Part shown: positions 20,035 to 29,620 of the stretch, in pieces | Layout of the letters: each line of letters opens with the position of its first letter | Position numbering within the stretch: position 1 is the stretch's first letter | NCBI RefSeq assembly: GCF_902498995.1 | Contig: NZ_CABVLY010000015.1 | Span: 62,001 to 126,000, forward strand | DNA from: Burkholderia anthina | Lineage (GTDB): Bacteria > Pseudomonadota > Gammaproteobacteria > Burkholderiales > Burkholderiaceae | Length of the DNA: 64,000 nucleotides | Direction: 5' to 3' | Notes under the pieces: generated by a model | What the model was told of the DNA's origin: nothing | Databases searched by the model: none | The model's input: the letters and a program-made list of their open reading frames with translations, nothing else | Translations under genes and position numbers: made by a program

Positions 20035-21918
20035 ATGGCCCTCGAACCCAACGATCTGCTGCCGCATTTCGAACGCGAGATCGCGCTGCTGCGCCGTTCG
20101 ATGCAGACGTTTGCGCAGCGTTTCCCCAAAATCGCCGCCCGCCTCGCGATCAACGGCGAGCGATCGGACGACCCGCATGTCGAGCGTCTGCTGCAGTCGT
20201 TCGCGTTGATGGCGGCATCACACGACATCCGTCTCGAAGACGACGTGCCGCCGTTTACGCGCGATCTTCTCGAATCGCTGCACGGCGCGTTCCTGCGCGC
20301 GTTTCCCTCCTGTGCGATCGCGCAATTTCATTGCAACGCCACCGACAAGCAGACCTCACCCCGCGTCATCCGTCGCGGCGATCGATTGATCGCACCCGTC
20401 GGCCGGGCGGTATTTCGTATGGCGGACGACGTCATGACCGCGCCGCTGACCGTCGCGGCCGTTCGTTACACGACGTCGGCGATCGCACCGCGAGACGCGT
20501 CGTTGCCACCGGAAACGACCGGTTTGCTGACCATCACGTTCGAGCTGACCGCGTCGGATGCCACGTTCGCGATCGTGCCGGACAGGTTGCGCCTGCATTT
20601 CACCGGCGCGCGCGAGGTGGTCGCGGCACTCGCGGACGCAGCCCTGCTGCTTGCCGTACGCAGTTTCGCCGAAGCGGGCGATTCCGGTCGCTGGAAGCGT
20701 TTGCCGGACGTGGTGATGACGGCCGTCGGCGTTGAGCCGACCGATGCGCTGCTCGACCTGCCGCCTGACGACACCCTCGGGCCGTTTCACCTGCTGATGA
20801 CGTACTGCGCCGTTCCGGAGCGCTTCGACTTCGTCGACGTCGACATGCGGCCGCTCAAGCGGGCCGCCGGCGACAGTCGGCGCGTCGCGCTGCACCTCGC
20901 GATCGCCGGCGTGCATCCCGACTCGCAGCGCGCCCAGCGTCTGGTCGCCGCGACGGTTGACCATGTGCGCTTGTTCTGTACGCCCGTGACCAACCTGTTT
21001 CCGGACGATGCCGAGCCGATCGAGACGTATGCCGGTTGCGCGTATTACCCGGTGAAGGCGCTTGCCCAGGCAGGCGCGTCGCAGACGGACATCTGGTCGA
21101 TCGACACCGTTTGTCAGACTTCCGACGCCGGTACGTCGATGCTGGCGCCGTTCCAGTCGCTACGGCACGGCATGGACGCTCGCCCGGGGTTGTTCTGGAC
21201 GGTATTGCGCGACGAGGCCAGGCGGGCACCGAAGAAGCCGTCCGCCGATTCCGAGTCAAAACAGGCGGACAAGGCGCCGACGCCGGCCCTGGACGACACG
21301 CCCGAACCGCTCCACGGCGTCGAACTTCAGCTGACCGATCGCGACGGCCGACCTGCCGATCCGGGCAAGCGCAAGCTGGCGATCCGGCTTTCCTGTACCC
21401 AGGGCGACCTGTCCGGGATGCCGACGCGCGAGCTGGCGCTGGCGAAAGGCGACCCGGTGGGCGCGATCATGCTGCTGAACCGGCCGACCCGGAGCCAGGC
21501 GCGGGCGTTCCGCTACGGGGAGCTGTGGGATCTGCTGTCGCTTCTCGTGCCGCAGGCGATCCGGCTGGACAAGGGCGGCCTGACCCAGCTCAGGCGGCTT
21601 TGCGCGCGCTGGGCGGAAGGCTCCGTCGACGCCGGGCGGCGTTTCGATGCGCTCGTCTCGTTGTCCACCGCGCGTGTGCGGTGCTGGCTGCCGGGCAAGC
21701 CGGCGTCGGCGTTCGTGCAGGGGCTGGAAGTGCGACTGGTCGTGGACGAGCAGCGTTTCGCCGGGTTCAGCCTGGGCGCGTTCGCGCACGTGATGGACCG
21801 GTTTTTCGCGCCGTACGTGCCGGTCACCAGTTTCGTGCAGGTCGTGCTGTTTTCGGCGCAGACCGGCGCGCTGCTTCGGCGCGGGCAACCTTGTCCCGGC
21901 ACCCAGCCTTTGATCTAG
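20035..21918 (+). CDS. tssF: Orphan TssF-like type VI secretion baseplate protein
   Basis: The 627-residue protein opens with a segment typical of TssF (YYERE-like region, here LLPHFEREIALLRR) and has the expected family length. The end, with VQGLEVRLVVDEQRF and FFAPYVPVTSFVQ, also matches the TssF C-terminus, where the protein packs in the baseplate wedge. No tssE, tssG, tssK or sheath genes are present. It is therefore a paralogue linked to the vgrG-eagR-rhs effector cargo downstream, possibly tuning which spike is loaded; that role is inference. A charged linker near residues 390-430 (SADSESKQADKAPTP) is unusual. Confidence 0.8.
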   Translation: MALEPNDLLPHFEREIALLRRSMQTFAQRFPKIAARLAINGERSDDPHVERLLQSFALMAASHDIRLEDDVPPFTRDLLESLHGAFLRAFPSCAIAQFHCNATDKQTSPRVIRRGDRLIAPVGRAVFRMADDVMTAPLTVAAVRYTTSAIAPRDASLPPETTGLLTITFELTASDATFAIVPDRLRLHFTGAREVVAALADAALLLAVRSFAEAGDSGRWKRLPDVVMTAVGVEPTDALLDLPPDDTLGPFHLLMTYCAVPERFDFVDVDMRPLKRAAGDSRRVALHLAIAGVHPDSQRAQRLVAATVDHVRLFCTPVTNLFPDDAEPIETYAGCAYYPVKALAQAGASQTDIWSIDTVCQTSDAGTSMLAPFQSLRHGMDARPGLFWTVLRDEARRAPKKPSADSESKQADKAPTPALDDTPEPLHGVELQLTDRDGRPADPGKRKLAIRLSCTQGDLSGMPTRELALAKGDPVGAIMLLNRPTRSQARAFRYGELWDLLSLLVPQAIRLDKGGLTQLRRLCARWAEGSVDAGRRFDALVSLSTARVRCWLPGKPASAFVQGLEVRLVVDEQRFAGFSLGAFAHVMDRFFAPYVPVTSFVQVVLFSAQTGALLRRGQPCPGTQPLI

Positions 21919-22050
21919 TTTCCGATTATCGGGGCGCGAGTCAAACGTTTGCGGCGTGCCTTTCGCATGGCAGGGTTTTGACCTACATTATCGAAGCCTC
22001 GGGCCGGGGAACCGGCCGATGGAACCTGAGAACACAAGCAAGGAAAAAGA

Positions 22051-24189
22051 ATGAGTTTCGCTCCGAATGGGGGTATTCCCGGCGGTTTTGGCGGTAGTGC
22101 GCTCGGTTCCTTGAGTGCGCTCGGCGGCCTTGCCGGTCCTGCCGCGTCGAGTATTGCCGGCAGTCTCGGGCCGCTCGCCGGCCTGGCCGGCCACGTCGAC
22201 ACCGTCCAGCGCGCGATGCAGCTCGCGCAGACCGGCTTCTCGCTGATGGACAAGACGCCCGGCGCGATTGCCGACGCGATCAACGGCGCCGCCAACCCCG
22301 CGCGCCTGACCCAGCTCAATCGCTACGTGACGCTCGATACGCCGCTCGGGCCGGACGTGCTGCTGGTGAGCGCGGCCGTCGTCGACGAACACGTGAACCG
22401 GTTGCCGGAAATCCACCTCGACCTGCTGTCGCATCGCCATGACTTGCGCCCGGAGGACCTGATCGGCCAGCAGGTCAAGATCCGGCTCGACCAGCAGGCG
22501 CGCTTGTCGACGCTCGAACGCGTCGTGGCAGCGGGCACCGGCGACAACGACCGTTACTTCGACGGCTACGTTGCGTCGTTCGACCGCGCCGGCAACCCCG
22601 GCAACGTCACGCAGTATCACCTGACGGCCGTGCCGTGGTTCTGGTTCCTCACGCGCTCGACCGACTGCCGGATTTTCCAGAACAAGACCGCGCAGGACAT
22701 CCTCACCGAGATCTTCCAGGAGCACGAGTTTTCCGACTTCGTGTTCGATATCCGCACGAGCCAGAAGCCGCTCGAATACGTCGTGATGTACCAGGAGTCC
22801 TACTACAACTTCTGCGCGCGGCTGATGGAGCAGGAGGGGCTCGTCTGGACGCATCGCTACGAGAAGGACAAGCACTTTCTCGTGATCGGCGACACGAACC
22901 TGCTGTTTCGTCCGATCGACGGGCTCGCCACCGTGCCGTTCGCCGCGACCGAGGCCAGTGAAGACAGCGGTATCGACCAGTTGCACGAAGGCCGGCGCTT
23001 CGGGGTCGGCAAGGTCACGTTTCGCGATTTCAATTACCAGAACCCGTCGTCGCCGCTGATGCTGGTGGAAGCCGAGCCGCAGAACCTCAAGCACGCGCGG
23101 CTCGACGCGACCGAGCGGTTCGAGCATCAGTCGCTGTACGACCACGGCGACGACGGCAACCGCTACGCGCGTTTCGCGATGGAAGCCGAAGAAGCGCAGG
23201 CTCATCGCTATACCGGTGGCGGCTATGCGTGGCGCATGACGACGGCCGGTGCCGTGACCGTCGCGAATCACCCCGTCCTCGCGAACAACCAGGAATACGT
23301 GATCCTGCACGTGCGTCACGAGGCGGTGAACGATTACACGCAGCACAACGCCAAGCTGCCGTATCGCAACAGCTTCGCGCTGTTGCCGAAGAAGATTCCG
23401 TACCGTGCGCCGCGCGCGACGCCGAAGCCGGTGATTCACGGCACGCAGTCGGCGATCGTCGTCGGCCCGAAGGGCGAGGAAATCTACACGAACGGAAGCG
23501 CGGTGAAGCTGCACTTCCCGTGGGATCGACGCGGCAAGAAGGACGGATCCGACTCGATGTGGGTGCGCGTGTCGCAGCCGTGGGCGGGCGACGGCTGGGG
23601 CGCGGCCGCGATTCCGCGGATCAAGCAGGAAGTGCTCGTGGCGTTCAACCAGGGCGATCCGGACAACCCCGTGATCGTGGGGCGCGTGTTCAACGGCGAA
23701 CAAGGCAACCCGTACCACGGCGCGGCCGGCCAGACGATGGGGATCAAGAGCCAGACGCACAAGGGGCAGGGTTCGAACGAGATTCGCATGACCGACACGA
23801 ACGGCATGCAGGAATTCTTCATGCATGCGCAGAAGGACATGAACACCGTCGTCGAGAACAACGAGACGCACAAGGTGATGGGGCCGATGCGTACCGTCCT
23901 CGTGGCGACCGGCAGCGAAGAAAAGCAGATTCCGCAGGGCAACCTGACCGAGACGATCGCCGAGAAGCGCAGCACCACGGCGACCACCGTCGAGGTGACG
24001 ACGCCGGCCAAGGACGGGGGCGGCGGTACGCAGGTTCACGTGGCCGAGCGCGGCATCCTGCTGAAGGTGCAGGACAGCTCGATCTCGCTCGCGCCGGAAG
24101 GCATTCGCCTCGAGCACAAGGGCTCCGTGATCCTGATGACCGACGACGGCGTGATGGTCAACGGCAAGCGCATCGATCTCAACAAATAA
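22051..24189 (+). CDS. vgrG: Type VI secretion spike protein VgrG
   Basis: The 712-residue protein has a gp27-like N-terminal half, a gp5-like OB fold (WDRRGKKDGSDSMWVRVSQPWAG) and a C-terminal beta-helix needle with a DUF2345-like end (ISLAPEGIRLEHKGSVI). About 85 residues rich in Gly, Ala and Leu precede the canonical start of the fold near LTQLNRYVTLDTPLG; the Met at 22051 is the only well-placed start. There is no separate enzymatic C-terminal domain, so it is a structural carrier. The eagR and rhs genes directly downstream identify its cargo. Confidence 0.92.
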   Translation: MSFAPNGGIPGGFGGSALGSLSALGGLAGPAASSIAGSLGPLAGLAGHVDTVQRAMQLAQTGFSLMDKTPGAIADAINGAANPARLTQLNRYVTLDTPLGPDVLLVSAAVVDEHVNRLPEIHLDLLSHRHDLRPEDLIGQQVKIRLDQQARLSTLERVVAAGTGDNDRYFDGYVASFDRAGNPGNVTQYHLTAVPWFWFLTRSTDCRIFQNKTAQDILTEIFQEHEFSDFVFDIRTSQKPLEYVVMYQESYYNFCARLMEQEGLVWTHRYEKDKHFLVIGDTNLLFRPIDGLATVPFAATEASEDSGIDQLHEGRRFGVGKVTFRDFNYQNPSSPLMLVEAEPQNLKHARLDATERFEHQSLYDHGDDGNRYARFAMEAEEAQAHRYTGGGYAWRMTTAGAVTVANHPVLANNQEYVILHVRHEAVNDYTQHNAKLPYRNSFALLPKKIPYRAPRATPKPVIHGTQSAIVVGPKGEEIYTNGSAVKLHFPWDRRGKKDGSDSMWVRVSQPWAGDGWGAAAIPRIKQEVLVAFNQGDPDNPVIVGRVFNGEQGNPYHGAAGQTMGIKSQTHKGQGSNEIRMTDTNGMQEFFMHAQKDMNTVVENNETHKVMGPMRTVLVATGSEEKQIPQGNLTETIAEKRSTTATTVEVTTPAKDGGGGTQVHVAERGILLKVQDSSISLAPEGIRLEHKGSVILMTDDGVMVNGKRIDLNK

Positions 24190-24206
24190 CTCGAACAAAA
24201 CCAGCC

Positions 24207-24665
24207 ATGCACTACGCAATCCACGAAGGCACTTTCGAGCTGCCGGACGCGGCGCTCGACCGCACCGTCAACATCCTGATGATGAACGTCGGCCCCTGCG
24301 GTCTCAACCTCGTGATCGCCCGCGGGCGGTTTCGTGACGGAGAAGATATCGCTGCGTTCGTCGCGCGCGAATGGGAAGTGGCGTCGCGCGATGCCAGGAT
24401 GCTTACCGAGAAGGCGCGCCGGCCGGTCACGGTCAGCGGGCGTGCGGGTATCCAGATCGATTCCACGCACGAGCGCGACGGCCGGCTGTGGCATCAGATG
24501 CAGACCATGTTCCCGTCGGACGACGCCGGTCGCGTGCTCGTGATGACGTTGACCAGCGCGGCGCCGCTGACCGACGAACAGCAGGCGATCGCCGACCGGA
24601 TGCTCGCCAGTTTCCAGCCGCGCGCGGCGCGACCGACCCTGCTCGGGCCGGGTGACGCGTCGTGA
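24207..24665 (+). CDS. EagR-type Rhs effector chaperone (DUF1795/DcrB-like)
   Basis: The 152-residue protein lacks a signal peptide and matches the DUF1795 family, with GTFELPDAALDRTVNIL at the start and the conserved MTSFxxAAPLTDEQ-like end. EagR chaperones shield the hydrophobic N-terminal segments of Rhs effectors and deliver them to VgrG. It lies 17 bp after vgrG and its stop overlaps the GTG start of rhs by four bases, indicating tight translational coupling with its client. Confidence 0.85.
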   Translation: MHYAIHEGTFELPDAALDRTVNILMMNVGPCGLNLVIARGRFRDGEDIAAFVAREWEVASRDARMLTEKARRPVTVSGRAGIQIDSTHERDGRLWHQMQTMFPSDDAGRVLVMTLTSAAPLTDEQQAIADRMLASFQPRAARPTLLGPGDAS

Positions 24666-27600
24666 GCGCGGAACACTTCGCGGCCGCGCGCTTCGAAGAC
24701 CCGATCCAGCACACGTCGTTCTGGGGTGAGCTTGTCGGCACGGTCGGGTCGATGATCGGCGGTGCCGTCGTCGGCGCGCTGGTGGCCGAGGCGATGGAGG
24801 GGCTCGTGTTCGCCGGCCTCGCCGCGCTCGAAATCGGCACGGCCGGGTTGGCGACGCCGCTCGTGATTGCGATCGGTGTCGGCGTGGCCGTCGGCTCGGG
24901 TGCGCTGATGGAAGCGAGCGGCATGAACGAAGCCATCGACGACGGCGCGAAGGCCGTGGGCGATGCGATTGCGCCGCCAGTGATCAAAGGCAAGATCGCG
25001 AGCGGTTCGGGGAACGTTTACGTCAACGACAAGCCGGCGGCGCGGGCGGCGCAGCCGGGGGATCTCGATACCGTCGCGTGTACCGATCATCCCGGGCCGC
25101 AGATGATTGCCGACGGATCGGGGAACGTTTATATCAACAATCAACCCGCTTCGCGGGTTGGCGACAAGACGACGTGTGACGGGACGATTGCCGAAGGCTC
25201 CGATAACGTTTTCATCGGCGGCGGCACGCAGCGGGTGCGGGACGTGAAGTCGGCCACGCGGCTCGGATGGTTGGGCGCCGCGCTTGGGATTGCGCTGGCG
25301 GTGTGTGGCCGCGGCAAGATGAGCTGGGGGCAGTTCCTGAAGAGCAAGGTGCCGTGTCTTGCGATTAATTTTGCGGCCGGTGCTTTCGGTACGTGGCTCG
25401 GTAGTCTGGCGAGGCCTTCAGCCGGCCACCCGGTCAACGTCATTACCGGCGGCAAGATTCTCGACGGCACGGACGACACCGACTTCGCTTTGCCCGGGCC
25501 GCTGCCGATCGTGTGGCGGCGTTTTTACAGCAGCCATGATGATCGGGCCGACAGCCTGTTCGGGGCAGGGTGGAGCGTGCCGATCAGCGTTGCGCTGCGG
25601 GTTGCGCGTGAGCATGGCGAGGTCACGTCGATCACATATTGGGACGAGCAGGGGCGCGACATCGTGTTTCCGGCCGTGCCGCCCGGCGAAAGTCATTTCA
25701 GCGTGCCGGAAGGCATTTATCTGATTTGCACCGAAGGCGGCCACTACGTGGTCGAAACGGTCGATGGGGTGTATCGCGATTTCGGCCGTGCTCGCAGCGA
25801 TGCGGACAGCGAGACGCTCAAACTGTGGCGGCTCGAGGATCGCAACGGCAACTGGATCGAAGTCGAGCAGGAAACGGCCGATGAGGTCGTGCGGCCAGTG
25901 CGGCTGCGCGACAGCGCGGGGCGCGTGCTGACGCTGGGCTACGAGGCGCCGCATCCTCGACGCATTGCCACCATTGAGCTGACGCGTGGTGTGGACGGTG
26001 AGCAACCTGACACGCTGGTGCGTTATGCGTACAACGCTGCGGGCGAGCTGGTGGCTGTGACCGATCGGAGCGGTCACACCGGGCGACGGTTTGCATATGA
26101 GCGTGGACTGATGGTCCAGCACACGCTGCGTGGCGGCTTGATGTGCTTTTATGCGTGGCAGGGCGTCGGCCGCGATGCGCGTGTCGTGCGCCACTGGACC
26201 GACGACGGCGAAGCGTACACGTTCGACGCGGATCTGGTTCAGCGTTCGGTGACCATCACCGACCAGATCGGGCGCGTGACGCATTGGACGTGGAACGAGG
26301 ATCAGCAGCCGACGAGTCATACCGACGCCGAGGGCCATGTATGGTCGCTCGAGTGGAACGCGATGCGGCAACTGGTCAGTACGACCGATCCGGCTGGAAA
26401 CACGACGCGCTTCGAATATGACGAGCGCGGACGGCAGACGCAGCGCATCGACGCGCTTGGCCAGGTCGAGCGCACCGAGTGGAACGGGCACTACGATCTG
26501 CCCGTTGCCGAAACCGATGCGGCCAATGCGCGCTGGATCTATCGCTACGACGATCGCGGCAACCTGACGATGACGCGCGATCCGGCGGGGTTCGCGACCG
26601 AGTATTACCGCGACGATCGCGGGCTCGTGCACACGATTCGCGATGCGCGCGGCGGGTACAAGTTCCTTGAGTGGAATGGCCGGGCGCAGTTGATTTCGTA
26701 TACCGATTGTTCCGGCAACGCCACTCGGTTTGCGTATGACGCACGTGGGGCGCTTGCGCGGGTGACGGATGCCGCCGGCCACGCCACCGTGTACGAAACG
26801 GATGCGATGGGGCGGGTCACGGGGATCGGGACGGCTGATGGTGCGCGGCAGACGTTTCGGTACGACGCGGCGGGACGTCTCGTCGAGGCCGTCGATGCGA
26901 ATCAGCGCAGCACGCGTTATGAGCTCAATCCGCGTGGATTGTTGCTGGCACGCACGGATGCGGCGGATCGTGTCGTGCGGTTCGGTTATGACGATGCGTT
27001 CCGGTTGGCGAGCTTGACCAACGAGAACCGTGAGACGTATCGCTTTCAGTATGACCGTCGCGATCTGGTTTCCGTACAGATCGGTCTCGATGGCCACAAG
27101 CGTATGTACGAGTACGACGTGTGCGGTCAAGGCACGATCGTACGCGACGGGCAGATCGAGACGCGATACGAGCGCGATGCGATCGGGCAACTGACGGCGA
27201 AGCAAGCTTCGCACGAGCGTTGTGAATATCTGTATGACAAGGCAGGCCGAATCACCTCGGCTGAGCTGTATGCGCTTGCCGTGCGTGGGCCGTCGCTGAG
27301 GAATCGGGTCAGCTTGAAATACGACGCGCGTGGTGAGGTCGTCGAGGAGTACACGCCGACCGGCTGGCTCGCGCATACCTACGATGAGCTTGGGAATCGC
27401 GTCAGCACGACGATCTCCGGTGAGCGGACAATCGATTGGCTGCATTACGGGTCGGGGCATGTGCACCAGATTCGTTTCGATGGTGCGGCAGTTGCGGACA
27501 TCGAACGGGATGATCTGCATCGCGAGGTGCTGCGGACGCAGGGCAAACTGACGAGTCATTTCGGGTATGACGCGGTGGGGCGGCGTGCACGGCACGCTGC

Positions 27601-28999
27601 GCAGCGAGGCCGGGCGGGCGACGAGTTGCTTGCGAAGCAGTGGCAATACGATGCAGTAGGTGACGTGATCCAGAAGCGTGATCAGCGCTATGGCACGACG
27701 AGTTATCGGTATGACCCTACAGGGCGTATCGAACAGGCGGTGGGGCCCGGGTTGCCGTCGGAAGTGTTTCGCTGGGATGCGGCGGCGAATCTGGTGTCGA
27801 GCGATCACCCCGGTGGCTATGTCGAGCACAACCGGCTCAAGATGTTCGAGGATAAGCGCTTCGAGTACGACGCGAATGGGCGGCTGGTTCGCAAGCTGAG
27901 CGGGCACGGGCCTGCTAAAGAGCTGGTGCTTGAGTATGACGACTGGAATCAGCTCAAGACCGTCGTGACGAAGGACCGGCTTGGTATATCGACCACACAT
28001 TTCGAATACGACGCGTTTGGCCGGCGGATTCGGAAGCTCAATGGCAGTTATGCGAGCACGGATTTCCTGTGGGACGGCATGCGGTTGGTGCAGGAGACGT
28101 ATCACGACCGGAGTGGCGAAGAGGCGCTGACGTACTTGTACGAGTCCAATAGTTATGTGCCGCTTGCTCGGATTGATCAAGGGAAGGCGGCGGCGAACGA
28201 TGCGGATGTACGGGATGCGGTTTACTACTTCCACAACGATGTTTCGGGGTTGCCGGAGGAACTGACTGACGCCGGTGGCGAGTTGGTTTGGCAGGCTCGC
28301 TACAAGGTGTGGGGCAACGCGGTGCAGGAGGAGTGGATCGCGCGGGTGCCGCAGTCGTCGATACCGAAATGGGGTGAGGTTCAGTCAGCTACACGGGCGC
28401 CTGCAAATGTGCCACGGCCGCAAAACTTGCGGTTCCAAGGACAGTATCTGGACCGTGAAACCGGGTTGCACTACAACACTTTCCGGTTCTACGATCCGGA
28501 CATAGGTCGATTCATCAACCCGGACCCGATCGGGTTGGCAGGTGGGTTGAATCAGTATCGGTATGGGCCGAATCCGCTGACATGGATTGACCCGTGGGGC
28601 TTGACTTGCCTGAGTCAATGGAGTGGGAAGCGCGGTCGCGAAAAATCGATGTATGACTTGGAGCGAAACGGCTTCAATGTCGTTGCTGAAGAGGTGACAA
28701 TGAAGGTGAACGGCAAGCGTATTCGGGCCGACTTCGTTGCGACGGACAGCCACGGCAACTATCACGTCTTCGAAGCTAAGCATGGGACTGGGCGTCTGAC
28801 CAAAAATCAAAGCGCTTCTGGCGTATTTGATATGGCGAGTCCATCGAATACCGTCGACGGTATTGGTGGTGGGGTAATTACGCCCTCAGCGGGAAAAACT
28901 GGGCAGTTCGAAATCGCGACTGGCAACAGAGACATAGGCGAAGTGCTTGGCGAGCGTGGTACTTCATATGATGCAACATTTCATGTTCTGAAATACTGA
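24662..28999 (+). CDS. rhs: Intact prePAAR-PAAR-Rhs effector with a PD-(D/E)xK nuclease-like tip
   Basis: The 1445-residue protein starts with GTG. Residues 8-17 form the prePAAR motif (AAR at 8-10, D13, H17). Hydrophobic segments follow at about 21-95, then a PAAR domain at about 100-200, a Rhs/YD-repeat cage from about 260, and the processing site. DPIG at 1288 and DPWG at 1310 give the DPxG-18-DPxG arrangement known to direct autoproteolysis. The 131-residue C-terminus has D1357 and E1371-A-K1373 in the spacing of a PD-(D/E)xK nuclease, so a DNase toxin is likely. Its cognate EagR is upstream and immunity gene 9 bp downstream. Confidence 0.92.
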   Translation: MSAEHFAAARFEDPIQHTSFWGELVGTVGSMIGGAVVGALVAEAMEGLVFAGLAALEIGTAGLATPLVIAIGVGVAVGSGALMEASGMNEAIDDGAKAVGDAIAPPVIKGKIASGSGNVYVNDKPAARAAQPGDLDTVACTDHPGPQMIADGSGNVYINNQPASRVGDKTTCDGTIAEGSDNVFIGGGTQRVRDVKSATRLGWLGAALGIALAVCGRGKMSWGQFLKSKVPCLAINFAAGAFGTWLGSLARPSAGHPVNVITGGKILDGTDDTDFALPGPLPIVWRRFYSSHDDRADSLFGAGWSVPISVALRVAREHGEVTSITYWDEQGRDIVFPAVPPGESHFSVPEGIYLICTEGGHYVVETVDGVYRDFGRARSDADSETLKLWRLEDRNGNWIEVEQETADEVVRPVRLRDSAGRVLTLGYEAPHPRRIATIELTRGVDGEQPDTLVRYAYNAAGELVAVTDRSGHTGRRFAYERGLMVQHTLRGGLMCFYAWQGVGRDARVVRHWTDDGEAYTFDADLVQRSVTITDQIGRVTHWTWNEDQQPTSHTDAEGHVWSLEWNAMRQLVSTTDPAGNTTRFEYDERGRQTQRIDALGQVERTEWNGHYDLPVAETDAANARWIYRYDDRGNLTMTRDPAGFATEYYRDDRGLVHTIRDARGGYKFLEWNGRAQLISYTDCSGNATRFAYDARGALARVTDAAGHATVYETDAMGRVTGIGTADGARQTFRYDAAGRLVEAVDANQRSTRYELNPRGLLLARTDAADRVVRFGYDDAFRLASLTNENRETYRFQYDRRDLVSVQIGLDGHKRMYEYDVCGQGTIVRDGQIETRYERDAIGQLTAKQASHERCEYLYDKAGRITSAELYALAVRGPSLRNRVSLKYDARGEVVEEYTPTGWLAHTYDELGNRVSTTISGERTIDWLHYGSGHVHQIRFDGAAVADIERDDLHREVLRTQGKLTSHFGYDAVGRRARHAAQRGRAGDELLAKQWQYDAVGDVIQKRDQRYGTTSYRYDPTGRIEQAVGPGLPSEVFRWDAAANLVSSDHPGGYVEHNRLKMFEDKRFEYDANGRLVRKLSGHGPAKELVLEYDDWNQLKTVVTKDRLGISTTHFEYDAFGRRIRKLNGSYASTDFLWDGMRLVQETYHDRSGEEALTYLYESNSYVPLARIDQGKAAANDADVRDAVYYFHNDVSGLPEELTDAGGELVWQARYKVWGNAVQEEWIARVPQSSIPKWGEVQSATRAPANVPRPQNLRFQGQYLDRETGLHYNTFRFYDPDIGRFINPDPIGLAGGLNQYRYGPNPLTWIDPWGLTCLSQWSGKRGREKSMYDLERNGFNVVAEEVTMKVNGKRIRADFVATDSHGNYHVFEAKHGTGRLTKNQSASGVFDMASPSNTVDGIGGGVITPSAGKTGQFEIATGNRDIGEVLGERGTSYDATFHVLKY

Positions 29000-29008
29000 G
29001 GTGTGTAG

Positions 29009-29620
29009 ATGGACGCGGAATTGAAAAGGGTATTTGAAAAGAGGTTGCAGGAAATTCTCAAGGAAAATATAAGTGAAAGAGGTGTCAAGGTATTGAGGGG
29101 TGAAATTGTAGTAGACCGGGAGGGTGCGGGTAATGGGCGAATTGGATTCAGGTTTCTGAGAAATGCAAACGGATATATTCTTTCTGCTGCGGCTGATTCC
29201 TTTATCCTTCAGGATTTCTATGCAATAAAAAAACCTCCATATAAGCCGAAGATACCGACTGGTCTGGTTATGGCGATGAATACCTCTATGGAAACGGTAA
29301 AGTCGTTTTCGCCGAATATTGGTGGGGCCATTGATCTGCCGCGGGATGAGGTGGAAATTGAATCGGCATGTCGATGGATATGTGAAAAAGTGATGGGAAT
29401 CTATTTGCCGAGGGTGATCAATGTGATAGAGATTGATTCTGGGTTGGTTCGGGATGTAATGGAAAACCCAAGCTACTATTCATACCCGTTTCTGACTATT
29501 GCTTTTGCGGCGAAGAGAAATGGTATTGGCTTGGATGGGCTGGATGTTGATTATTTGCTGGGTAGAAAGGTGTCGGGGAATAAGTCGTTCGACGGAGATG
29601 TTTTGAAAGAGTATTTTTAG
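29009..29620 (+). CDS. Immunity protein for the Rhs nuclease tip
   Basis: The 203-residue protein belongs to no family I recognise. It begins 9 bp after rhs, is much poorer in GC than its neighbours, has no signal peptide or membrane segment, and is mixed alpha/beta in character. Position and composition make it the cognate immunity protein, acting in the cytoplasm. Its TAG stop coincides exactly with the first base of a duplicated rhs core segment, showing that the toxin-immunity pair was a unit of recombination. Confidence 0.75.
   Translation: MDAELKRVFEKRLQEILKENISERGVKVLRGEIVVDREGAGNGRIGFRFLRNANGYILSAAADSFILQDFYAIKKPPYKPKIPTGLVMAMNTSMETVKSFSPNIGGAIDLPRDEVEIESACRWICEKVMGIYLPRVINVIEIDSGLVRDVMENPSYYSYPFLTIAFAAKRNGIGLDGLDVDYLLGRKVSGNKSFDGDVLKEYF

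Noticed and set aside
25418..28234. A 938-codon minus-strand frame opposite rhs
   Set aside because: It is the antisense shadow of the Rhs core; the same shadow reappears opposite each core copy.
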